Shown here: positions 18,605 to 26,403 of the stretch, piece by piece
How positions within the stretch are numbered: the stretch's first letter is position 1
Layout of the letters: each line of letters begins with the position of its first letter
Assembly (NCBI GenBank): GCA_021773035.1
Contig: JAJFKU010000052.1
Coordinates: 258,040 to 322,039 of the forward strand
Direction: 5' to 3'
DNA from: Woeseiaceae bacterium
Lineage (GTDB): Bacteria; Pseudomonadota; Gammaproteobacteria; Steroidobacterales; Woeseiaceae
Length of the DNA: 64,000 nt
The notes under the pieces: model-generated
Told to the model about the DNA's origin: nothing
Database searches by the model: none
What the model saw: the letters and a program-made list of their open reading frames with translations, nothing else
Program-made: the position numbers and the translations under genes

Positions 18605-19770
18605 CCTCCGGAAAACACATCGAAAGCACGGAGCACAGGGTTCTCAGGCTGCGAAGAGGTTTATGGTCCGGAGCCATGGCCGGGCTCGACAATTTCATGC
18701 TCGGTGAGGCGATTCCAGTCGATTTTCGGGACATCTGGCGGCGCCATCTAAGCGATCTGAGTCCCTTTTGCATAGACTTGAAGCGCAATCAGGTCGTGTT
18801 CGTGCGCGTGGCAAGCGACGTCGATCTAACGGCCGCGCCGTTTTATTATCATGCGCAGAGGCAGCACGCGATCGAGGTGTACTCGCTCGGTTTTGAACAA
18901 TTTTACGAGCTGGCAGAAGAGTTGCCCGATGATGCCGGGAATGTGGGTTTCCTGTTCTCCACAGGGCGATGCGGTTCCACGTTGTTGGCCAAGTTGCTGC
19001 AGACGTCTCCACAAGTTGTTGCGATCTCAGAGCCCGATGTTTACACGCAGGCCGTCGTGTCCGGGTTGTCGCAGGATGAAGCCGCGAAGCTGATTCGCTG
19101 CTGCACGCGGGTGCTGTCGACAGTTCATCGCCGTCGCGTCCCGGCTGCGTCCTTTGTCTTTATAAAGTTGAGAAGTCAGTGTGTCTATCGAGGCGAGGTC
19201 TTCCGACACGCGGACCATCGCTACCGGAGCCTGTTTCTATATCGCAACGCGACCGATGTCGTGAACTCGTTCTATTCACTGTTGCCGGGTTGGGGCAGGG
19301 CCGTCGTGCGTCGTGTTCCAGTTGACCACTGGTATCTGTCGGGTGCGCAGATGCGACTACGGATATCGAAAATCTGCCCTTTACTATCCGACAAGCGCTT
19401 CGCCGATCTTCCACGTAGTTGCTTCAATATCTGTGTATTGATGTGGCTTTCCGCGATGGAGAGTGCGGCACGCCTGCAGGCAGGTGACGAGCCTTTTTTT
19501 CAGTCGATTCTGCGTTATGACGATCTGCTGCTACAGCGCCACAGTATTGTCGCGACACTATTCAAACGGTGGTGCGTTGCACCACCCGATGCTCAGATGC
19601 TGGAGGCGGTGTTCGAACGGAACTCGCAAAGCGAGTCCGGAATTCGGAGTCGGGGCCTATGGGTTCTCAGGCAACAGGATGAAGAGAGCCTGCGCTCAAT
19701 CTTAGCCAGGCATCCTCTGGTTCGCGTTCCCGAACACGACCTCAAGCGAAGTTTTTCTGGCACAGCTTAA
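18601..19770 (+). CDS. Sulfotransferase-family protein
   Basis: Protein of 389 residues with a P-loop-like PAPS-binding motif, GFLFSTGRCGSTLLAKLL (residues 116-133), and a probable 3'-phosphate motif, LFLYRNATDVVNSFYSLL, further on. Both match the sulfotransferase superfamily. The N-terminal 100 residues are not recognised. The GTG at 18601 overlaps the exporter stop as GTGA and so couples it to the operon; the frame extends back to 18571 inside the exporter gene. It may sulfate the product of the operon. Because it follows the exporter gene and no PAPS-synthesis genes are nearby, the acceptor is uncertain. Confidence 0.78.
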   Translation: MTSGKHIESTEHRVLRLRRGLWSGAMAGLDNFMLGEAIPVDFRDIWRRHLSDLSPFCIDLKRNQVVFVRVASDVDLTAAPFYYHAQRQHAIEVYSLGFEQFYELAEELPDDAGNVGFLFSTGRCGSTLLAKLLQTSPQVVAISEPDVYTQAVVSGLSQDEAAKLIRCCTRVLSTVHRRRVPAASFVFIKLRSQCVYRGEVFRHADHRYRSLFLYRNATDVVNSFYSLLPGWGRAVVRRVPVDHWYLSGAQMRLRISKICPLLSDKRFADLPRSCFNICVLMWLSAMESAARLQAGDEPFFQSILRYDDLLLQRHSIVATLFKRWCVAPPDAQMLEAVFERNSQSESGIRSRGLWVLRQQDEESLRSILARHPLVRVPEHDLKRSFSGTA

Positions 19771-19856
19771 CCCGCCTGCCTGCAGCGCAGTGAAACATGT
19801 CAGCCGGGCAAACACCGGCGGCCCTATCGTTCACGTTGTTGTCAAACAGGTTTCTG

Positions 19857-21140
19857 TCAAAAAACGATTCCGAACTGCAGTGCCGCAGATCGCGCGCCAT
19901 CGCCCTGCGCGTAGGCAACATCCACCGCCAGTCGCCTCCAGATGGTGCCGAGGCCAATCGAGGCGATGCCGGCCCGATTGCCCTGAATGTCAGCGCGATA
20001 GCCGGCGCGCAGTTTCAGCGCACGACTCATTGTCCATTCGGTTCCTATCGCCGCCTCCTGTGCCGGTCGTTCACCGCCAAGCGTTTCGTTTCGGACAAGG
20101 TCTGCGTCGAGTGCAATCTGCCACCGGTTCGATTGGTAGGCGAGACCGACGCGTGGACGCGGCCGCAGGCGCACAATGCCGCCGTTCGGCGTGTCGTAGT
20201 TACCCGGTATGATGTCTTTGACAGCGAAGCCCAGGCGCCAGTTCTCACCGAGGTCCTTCACTAATCCAACGTCCAGGTTGAGGCTAACGTCGGATCTATC
20301 GTTGCTTTCACCGGAAAGACTGTTGTCGCTTAGCGTTTCTTCGTCGTCGAACGCTTCGACACCCAGAATTTTGAAACTCACGCCGGCGGCTATCGGGCTG
20401 CCGAACAGCTGCAGCTGCTTCGACATGGCAACGCCAACCTCAACGATACGAATGCCGGCTCCGCGAAGCGATGAATCGAAGTCGGCGGCACGCGGACTGA
20501 TCAGCGCGCCGCCGGCGTCGAAGAGCTCCGGGTGGGGTGCGCCGGCAGCGCCCTCTGTCGCAATGAATGTCAGGCCTTCCTGGTACGCCGCGAGGGTCGC
20601 TCGATCGGCTTCGCTCACCTGAGATCGTCCGCCGCCAATGGCGCGAACGCCGAAGAAGAATCCCGCGCCCTGCCATTTACCCGGCTCGCTGACGGCCATG
20701 CCGACGTATACGTCGCCGTAAACATCCGCATTGCTGATTCCGGCCAGAGCCGAATCAAGCGCTACAGTGGAATCGACGACCGCTGCGGCGGTCAGTGTGT
20801 CTGGCGATGTGTTGAAACTGCCGACGGCGGATTCAATTCCTCGATACAGGTTGTTTCTGGAGATATCGTTGATATCGGTAAGCGATTCCGCTACCTCTAC
20901 GGCCAGCAATGGAAAAATGAAGCGGCCGTCCTGGGTTCGCTCTTCGATTTCGTCATTGAATGCCAGCAGCGCCGAATTGTAGAACAAAGCATTGTCATTA
21001 TTCGCAGAGGCGACCGATGTACCGCCCATCGCCATCGTTCGGGCGTCGTAGACATCGGCGCTGGACGTCGCCGGTGCGAAGAATAGTATGCTGACTGCTG
21101 CAAGCGCTGATATTGGAGCAGTCTGCGGAGGGGAATCCAT
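19857..21140 (-). CDS. Outer-membrane beta-barrel protein, TraF_2-like
   Basis: Secreted protein of 427 residues. A Sec signal peptide (about residues 1-29, ending FFAPATSSA) is followed by DVYDARTMAMGGTSVASANNDNALFYNSALLA, which resembles the start of FadL/PorV-like and plasmid TraF_2 (PF13729-like) barrels. The C-terminus is amphipathic beta strands ending in phenylalanine (ALQFGIVF), a barrel-assembly signal. Many databases label such proteins conjugal transfer TraF, but nothing else here points to conjugation. It is convergent with the biosynthetic operon (86 bp between stops). The role is unknown; it could be a porin or an uptake channel for hydrophobic compounds. Confidence 0.68.
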   Translation of the reverse strand: MDSPPQTAPISALAAVSILFFAPATSSADVYDARTMAMGGTSVASANNDNALFYNSALLAFNDEIEERTQDGRFIFPLLAVEVAESLTDINDISRNNLYRGIESAVGSFNTSPDTLTAAAVVDSTVALDSALAGISNADVYGDVYVGMAVSEPGKWQGAGFFFGVRAIGGGRSQVSEADRATLAAYQEGLTFIATEGAAGAPHPELFDAGGALISPRAADFDSSLRGAGIRIVEVGVAMSKQLQLFGSPIAAGVSFKILGVEAFDDEETLSDNSLSGESNDRSDVSLNLDVGLVKDLGENWRLGFAVKDIIPGNYDTPNGGIVRLRPRPRVGLAYQSNRWQIALDADLVRNETLGGERPAQEAAIGTEWTMSRALKLRAGYRADIQGNRAGIASIGLGTIWRRLAVDVAYAQGDGARSAALQFGIVF

Positions 21141-21402
21141 GTTGCCACCGCTTTGCGATTTTCGGGCTGGGTTTGTTGGTGTTGCTCATATTGACATTAG
21201 CACTAACGATCACGCTGCAACAGTTGGCAAATTGCGACAATCACCGCTTACCGGCAACGCGCCCGCCAAAGAACCAAACACGAACCAGTGAATTTCGTGA
21301 TTCGTACGGGTTTTGCGCGGCTACCGCCCGTGTTTTGCCCGGGACTTATCTGTCCCTGAGTACCCAGTTTCATACCGTCCCCCTCATCAGGAGTAAGATG
21401 GA
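21141..21402. other. Divergent intergenic region
   Basis: This 262-bp spacer between the barrel gene (minus) and the small lipoprotein gene (plus) must hold both promoters. I see a TTGACA at about 21199 but no convincing -10 at the right spacing. A 97-codon frame crossing it is not credible as a gene. Confidence 0.35.
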
Positions 21403-21648
21403 ATGAAGCAGACGACCAGAAAAACCGGCCTCCTATCCCTCACGCTGGCATTGTCGGCAGGGTGTACGACGATGACCGAGGCTCAGCGCGAGACCCGTGA
21501 ATACAGTCTTTCCGACTTCAGAAGCAAGTTTATTGAGGAGCGCATGCGATGCCAGGCCAGCGGCGGTCGTCTTTACGTTCAGGGCTGGGGAGGTTCGCTG
21601 GACCGTGACGATATCCCACGTACCCGGGTCTCCTACATTTGCTCATGA
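21403..21648 (+). CDS. Small lipoprotein of unknown function
   Basis: An 81-residue protein with a clear lipoprotein signal: basic start (MKQTTRKTG), hydrophobic stretch, lipobox LSAGC with acylated C21, then TTMTEAQ. The mature part is charged and has two more cysteines (MRCQASGG and the C-terminal YICS), which could form a disulfide. A ribosome site CAGGAG lies about 9 bp upstream of the ATG. The lipoprotein call is good, but the function is not recognised. The wHTH regulator gene follows 102 bp downstream on the same strand. Confidence 0.7.
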   Translation: MKQTTRKTGLLSLTLALSAGCTTMTEAQRETREYSLSDFRSKFIEERMRCQASGGRLYVQGWGGSLDRDDIPRTRVSYICS

Positions 21649-21750
21649 AATCGGTTTTGATCATGCATCCGTTTGCGGCCACAGGTGCATCCAATCAGTA
21701 TGTCAGCGAGCGAATTATCTGCCCATATACTGGTCCCAGGGAGGATGCAG

Positions 21751-23223
21751 GTGGCGAATCCGGATTTTCAGCTGGCCGACTGGATTGTCAGGACGCAGCG
21801 CTGCTGTATAGAGCGCGCTGACGAACTCCGGCGGATCAAGCCAAAATCCATGCAGGTGTTGGAGGTCCTGGCTCGGGCGCGAGGCGGCGTTGTATCGAGA
21901 ATCGAGCTGTTCGACACGATCTGGCCGGGGCAGGCCGTTACCGACGACGCTCTGACGGGCTGTATTGTCGAATTACGCAAAGCCTTCGATGACTCGCCCA
22001 GAAACCCGCAGGTCATCGAGACCATTCCCAAAAAGGGTTTCCGAATCGTCGCCGATGTGGAGCCGATTGTCGACGAAAGCACCGCTCCCCGAGCATCGTT
22101 TTTTTCGACCCGCTTAGCCGGAATGCTGGCGCTACCGCTGCTTGCCATCGTCGTGGCGTGGCTGGGTATCAACCGAATCGAAACGTCGCAAACGCTGCCC
22201 ATTGACGGGCTGGCATCCGTCGCTGTCCTGCCCTTTATCGATATGAGCCCGGATGGCGACCAGGAATATTTTGCGGACGGGCTGTCCGAGGAACTCATCA
22301 ATCGTCTCACGCAGATACAGGACTTACAGGTAACCGGGCGAACGTCGTCATTTTACTTCAAAGGGCGCACTGAAGATCTGCGGAGCATAGGTGAGCAGTT
22401 GTCGGTGAAGCATGTACTCGGAGGCAGCGTACGCAAGTCCGATGACCGACTGCGTATCACCGCGCAGCTGACCGATGTCAGCAGCGGGTTTCAACTATGG
22501 TCGGATACCTATGATCGGCAATATGAGGACATTTTCGTGGTCCAGCAGGACATCGCCGAGTCGGTCGCTACGGCATTGAGCATTAAGCTCAGCGTTGGTG
22601 AGGCAGGAAATTTCAAGGGCGGGACCAACAACGTAGCAGCCTTTGAGGCAGCAATGCTTGGTAACACGTCTCACCACAAGCTAACCGCTGAAGCGACATT
22701 GCAAGCCATAAAACACCTCCAGGAAGCCACGCGGCTGGATCCGGACTTCGCGCTCGCCTGGGAACGGCTCGCCAACGCTTATCGCACGGCATGGTTGACC
22801 CTTGGGGACGATGATACCGACATGTGGGGGCGTCTCGCGGATGAAGCGATCGCGCGGGCATTGGTCAGTGCACCGGATTCCAAAGACGTACTGCGGACCG
22901 CCGCGTATATCCAGGTCGATCGGCAGAACTGGGCAGAGGCTCACTGTCTTTTTGACGAGATATTGGCGCTCGACCCTCCGGGCGATCCGAAGGAGTCCGG
23001 CGCCTACCTGGATATTCTTGCCAAGACGGGGCATATCGACAAGGCGCTGCGCAGACAGGAACGCTGTCGACGGTTTTTTTGGATACCGCTGACCAGATCT
23101 TTGCGCGATACCCAGGAGTTCAGGAGTATCGTTCGTTCCATTGGTCTCGTTGACTACTGGCGCCAGTACGGCTGGAACGACAATTGCGAACCGCTCGGCG
23201 AGGCGGATTTCAGGTGTAGCTAG
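21751..23223 (+). CDS. CadC-type winged-helix regulator with TolB-N-like and TPR regions
   Basis: Membrane-anchored transcription regulator of 490 residues. Residues 1-105 form an OmpR-type winged helix (ELFDTIWPGQAVTDDALTGC, IETIPKKGFRIVADV). One transmembrane helix lies at about 122-141. Then comes a TolB-N/FlgO-like module (SVAVLPFIDMSPDGDQEYFADGLSEEL, GGSVRKSDDRLRI), followed by TPR-like helices. The topology is DNA-binding inside, sensor region in the periplasm. The GTG at 21751 is preferred because AGGGAGG sits 6 bp upstream; an ATG at 21745 would touch that site, and the frame extends to 21673 without conservation. Its targets are unknown. Confidence 0.85.
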   Translation: MANPDFQLADWIVRTQRCCIERADELRRIKPKSMQVLEVLARARGGVVSRIELFDTIWPGQAVTDDALTGCIVELRKAFDDSPRNPQVIETIPKKGFRIVADVEPIVDESTAPRASFFSTRLAGMLALPLLAIVVAWLGINRIETSQTLPIDGLASVAVLPFIDMSPDGDQEYFADGLSEELINRLTQIQDLQVTGRTSSFYFKGRTEDLRSIGEQLSVKHVLGGSVRKSDDRLRITAQLTDVSSGFQLWSDTYDRQYEDIFVVQQDIAESVATALSIKLSVGEAGNFKGGTNNVAAFEAAMLGNTSHHKLTAEATLQAIKHLQEATRLDPDFALAWERLANAYRTAWLTLGDDDTDMWGRLADEAIARALVSAPDSKDVLRTAAYIQVDRQNWAEAHCLFDEILALDPPGDPKESGAYLDILAKTGHIDKALRRQERCRRFFWIPLTRSLRDTQEFRSIVRSIGLVDYWRQYGWNDNCEPLGEADFRCS

Positions 23224-23258
23224 TTGTCACGATCGATCCTGGAGCGGAGTAAGGCGAA

Positions 23259-23651
23259 CTACCGGCGTCTGCCGAAGAACCAGGTGAACACTACCAGCAG
23301 CCCGAAACACGTATAGATCGTCGTGAAAACCCACGGCTCGGCCTGGTAAAACAGAAGCTTGTGTAGCCAGTGTTCGACAAATGTTTCCGAATAGCCGGAT
23401 TGTCCGGCCCGGCGGCGTAGTTCATTTTCCCAGACGGTCAGCGGACAGGCTCGCCCGAGCCACGCTTGTAGAACCACGACCCCAATCGCAGCCAAATGCG
23501 TGATCCGGAATTTTCGATTGTGAATCCATGGCCACCGGGCTGCCAGGCCGAGCAGGATCAGCAGGAAGCCAAGTACGACAAATACCACGAACGCGAAATG
23601 ACTGACGAGCAGCGTATCGGCCAGCAAGCTGTACAGGTCTTCGTCATTCAT
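23259..23651 (-). CDS. DUF2784-family membrane protein
   Basis: Small integral membrane protein of 130 residues with about four hydrophobic segments (roughly residues 10-38, 50-65 and 106-125, plus a weaker one). The pattern WIHNRKFRITHLAAIGVVVLQAW, then CPLTVWENELR and a late HWLHKLLFY, matches the DUF2784 family well. No function is established for the family. The next plus-strand gene starts 156 bp away in the divergent direction. Confidence 0.85.
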   Translation of the reverse strand: MNDEDLYSLLADTLLVSHFAFVVFVVLGFLLILLGLAARWPWIHNRKFRITHLAAIGVVVLQAWLGRACPLTVWENELRRRAGQSGYSETFVEHWLHKLLFYQAEPWVFTTIYTCFGLLVVFTWFFGRRR

Positions 23652-23807
23652 TCGTGGCGAATCTGCTGCGCAGTTTTTGCGTGAATGGGCAGTGCATTGT
23701 CATGCATTGTAGAGCAAATCCGGCAGATGTCCGCCGAGCAATAAAATCTGCTCTGGCGGCCCGAATTGCGGCATCGTAGACTATAAGGATTGGCGAGAAC
23801 GTCCAGA

Positions 23808-24446
23808 ATGATTCGCTTGGGCCTGGGTATCATCGACATTCGACTGAAACTGTTTACAACACTGTTTGGCGGACTCTGCTTATTATCAGTATCCGGGTGT
23901 GCCAGCGTGCCCGAAAACGTCGAAGATATCTGTGCGATCTTCGATGAGAAGAGTCGCTGGTATCGGGCGGCGAAAAAATCCGAAGAGCGATGGGGCACGC
24001 CAATCCATGTGCAGATGTCCATCATTCGCCAGGAGTCGTCGTTTCGCTTTAATGCAAAACCGCCACGCAAGAAGCTGCTCGGATTTATTCCCTGGCGGCG
24101 CCCGTCCAATGCCTATGGCTACGCCCAGGCGCTGGAAAGTACCTGGCAGTCCTACAAAACGGAAACTGGTCATCGAGGTGCCGATCGCGACAATTTCAAG
24201 CACGCGATCGACTTCGTCGGCTGGTACACCGACAAGTCACAAAAAACCGTCGGCATATCGAAGTGGGACCCGTACAACCAATACCTCGCCTATCACGAAG
24301 GCCAGGGCGGGTGGCAACGAAAATCCTATAGCGGAAAGCGCTGGCTGACCGAGACGGCGCGCAAGGTCGATTATCGCGCCAGGGAGTGGGGTGCGCAGCT
24401 CAAACGGTGTGAGGGCGATCTTGATGACGGTTGGTGGATATTCTGA
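23808..24446 (+). CDS. Lytic-transglycosylase-like (SLT/lysozyme fold) lipoprotein
   Basis: Probable peptidoglycan-cleaving lipoprotein of 212 residues. The lipobox is LSVSGC (C31) after a hydrophobic stretch. The catalytic-site motif SIIRQESSFRFNA places the expected general acid at E76, and SNAYGYAQALESTWQSY resembles the SLT substrate groove (GYAQ-L---W). A TTG at 23790 would add six residues and sits directly on an AAGGA; I prefer the ATG at 23808, but the choice is open. Its last 47 bp overlap the end of the convergent carboxypeptidase gene. Confidence 0.8.
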   Translation: MIRLGLGIIDIRLKLFTTLFGGLCLLSVSGCASVPENVEDICAIFDEKSRWYRAAKKSEERWGTPIHVQMSIIRQESSFRFNAKPPRKKLLGFIPWRRPSNAYGYAQALESTWQSYKTETGHRGADRDNFKHAIDFVGWYTDKSQKTVGISKWDPYNQYLAYHEGQGGWQRKSYSGKRWLTETARKVDYRAREWGAQLKRCEGDLDDGWWIF

Positions 24447-26403
24447 AGTTGAGTCGGCGGATTGCGGCTGCAGCCAATAGCAACAACAGTAAGTCGATGC
24501 CGGTACCGCCGCCTCCAGACGATGGCGTTTGAGGCGGAGGGGGCGGCGGAGGTGGTGGCGGGGCTGCCATCGAGCGACAGTCTGCGCCGACCGGAGGTGC
24601 GACCGCGGTGGGATCTGTCGCGATAAACGGGTTGAACTGGCAATCGATGCCGCCGCTGTCCGTACTCGCACCGTTTTCGTTCTCGTACGCTGACCAGCTT
24701 CCGTTTTGCCAGTCGACGGGCGTTGCGGGATCTGCGTCAACCTGGAAGTCCGACATGTCGGCAAACGACAGCTCCAACACAGCCGCCGTCGAGCCATTGA
24801 CGGGCATGCCGGCCGGGATCGTGAAGCCCATGGTTGCCGCATCAAACAGGTAGCGGCGATAGCCATCGGTCGTACCGTCTGGCTGATCCGGCCAGCTAAT
24901 ACCGCCGGTGGTAAGGGTGACGTCGTTGGCAGCCGATAACGACGGGACCTGCAGGTCCGCGCGTCCGGAACCCGGTCCTGCGCGTTGACCAGGATAAGTG
25001 CCTGCGTCACCGGACTGTGTGCGGAATCGCATCGGCTTTGAAAATGCGACCCAAAGCCGATAGTTGCCACCGGGTACAAGCGCATCATTCTGCGATACCT
25101 GCAGGCTCCTCCGATTACCGGGTTGCCACTCGGCGCTATACCGGAGTGTGCCCGTATCCATATCGCGAATGCGCACAGCCGTGACATACGGCGGGCCACT
25201 CTGCCGGTAAAAGCCAATCAGCGACGTGGCAACAATCTCATCGCGCATTCGTGCCACTTCGCTGTCGGGCAGGATAAAGCCGGAGTGCCCGTGCTGCGCG
25301 GTTCCACCGTAGTCCTGGCCACCATTGAGCGGTTCGGTTTCGAGAGTCCACGCGGGGATTTCGAATGAGTGCGCGAACCAGTCTGCGATCAGTCCGAAAC
25401 CACCATTCGGCGAGTCTGCTGAATAGGCGTACTTGAAGTTGTGCACCGCGCGCATGACAGCGCCGAGTTCCGACGTATAGGCATCTCTGCGGGCATTGCC
25501 GGTACTCGGTACGAAATAGATCTGGCTGAATGAGTGGACATCCATGAACAGCCGCAACCGCTTGCCGGGAATTTGCTGTGCTGCGTTTTGCAGTGCCTGA
25601 ACCTCTGGCTCGCTCGACGCGGCCGGACCCCGGTATACCAGGCTGGTTACCTGCGTGGACGAACCGCCGTTGAGTCCCCAGCCCTGCGGGCTGTTGCGGT
25701 TCAGATCAACGCCCCAGAAATTGTCCGCAGTGGTATCGATCGTGTCGTCGATGGGTAGATTCGTACCCGGGTTTCTCAGATTGCGGCGGCGCATGCGGCC
25801 TTCCCGTGGCTGCTGCGGGTCCGCGCTGGTACGCGCCGGATGTGCTTGAGTCTGCAGGAACCCGTCCACGTTCAGTACCGGGATCAGCACGACGTTGAGG
25901 TTATCCCGAAGATACGAGCCAAGCCAGCCATCGTTAGCGGTCGCCGCCAGCGTCTCCAGTACTGCCGAGACAGCTTCCGGAGGCTGCCATTCGCGCGCGT
26001 GCGTGCCGCCGATCGCCATAACCGCCGGCTCTGTCAGGCCGTCGATCGTCATCGCGTCGGCGTCGCCGATCGAGTAAGACCAGATACTGCGGCCTGCCAG
26101 CGTATTTCCGACTATCGCCGCCGCGACGTTCGGATCCGTTATTGCCATGTCCTGGTGCAGCGCGAGCAGACTGTCGTAGGTTCGAAATCCGTCGATCGGT
26201 GCCAGTGAACTTACCGGCATCGGTACCGGGTAGCCCAATGGAATGAGATTAGTTCCGGACGCGGATTCGGTATAGGTGAGCATCCGATCGGAGCAGCCGG
26301 GATCGCCCGTGTTGGTAATTTCATTGTTGACGAACACGCACTGTGCGCGTGCGTTGCCGGTCGTTACCGCCACCAGGACTATGACGGCGAGCAAAGGTTT
26401 CAT
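24400..26403 (-). CDS. Secreted M14 zinc carboxypeptidase with GlyGly-CTERM-like tail
   Basis: Exported metallocarboxypeptidase of 667 residues. A Sec signal peptide ends near GNARA (residue 20). The M14 zinc motif HxxE is in GGTHAREWQPPE, the third ligand is in DVHSFSQ, and the specificity strand reads LIPVLNVDGF; the catalytic glutamate is probably in TLETEPLNGG. After the peptidase comes a beta-rich domain. Then follows a run of about ten prolines, SSGGGGTG, a hydrophobic helix (IDLLLLLLAAAA) and IRR, the layout of GlyGly-CTERM tails cut by rhombosortase. An extra 17 residues follow the arginines, which is unusual. The start overlaps the end of the upstream HEAT-like gene by 4 bp, so the two are coupled. 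Confidence 0.88.
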   Translation of the reverse strand: MKPLLAVIVLVAVTTGNARAQCVFVNNEITNTGDPGCSDRMLTYTESASGTNLIPLGYPVPMPVSSLAPIDGFRTYDSLLALHQDMAITDPNVAAAIVGNTLAGRSIWSYSIGDADAMTIDGLTEPAVMAIGGTHAREWQPPEAVSAVLETLAATANDGWLGSYLRDNLNVVLIPVLNVDGFLQTQAHPARTSADPQQPREGRMRRRNLRNPGTNLPIDDTIDTTADNFWGVDLNRNSPQGWGLNGGSSTQVTSLVYRGPAASSEPEVQALQNAAQQIPGKRLRLFMDVHSFSQIYFVPSTGNARRDAYTSELGAVMRAVHNFKYAYSADSPNGGFGLIADWFAHSFEIPAWTLETEPLNGGQDYGGTAQHGHSGFILPDSEVARMRDEIVATSLIGFYRQSGPPYVTAVRIRDMDTGTLRYSAEWQPGNRRSLQVSQNDALVPGGNYRLWVAFSKPMRFRTQSGDAGTYPGQRAGPGSGRADLQVPSLSAANDVTLTTGGISWPDQPDGTTDGYRRYLFDAATMGFTIPAGMPVNGSTAAVLELSFADMSDFQVDADPATPVDWQNGSWSAYENENGASTDSGGIDCQFNPFIATDPTAVAPPVGADCRSMAAPPPPPPPPPPQTPSSGGGGTGIDLLLLLLAAAAIRRLNFRISTNRHQDRPHTV

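Noticed and set aside
10933..19770. OleB or a ferredoxin partner within the operon
   Set aside because: I looked for an alpha/beta hydrolase or a small iron-sulfur protein in all frames and found none.
19857..21140. Conjugation gene because of the TraF-like label
   Set aside because: No other transfer gene is present; the sequence only supports an outer-membrane barrel.
21113..21406. 97-codon plus-strand frame with a hydrophobic stretch
   Set aside because: It overlaps the start of the barrel gene on the other strand and the start of the small lipoprotein gene; there is no ribosome site, and the hydrophobic part is short and followed by unstructured sequence.
24490..24570. Simple repeat of GGC/GGT-type triplets as a mobile or repeat element
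   Set aside because: It is the coding sequence of the proline and glycine run in the carboxypeptidase tail.
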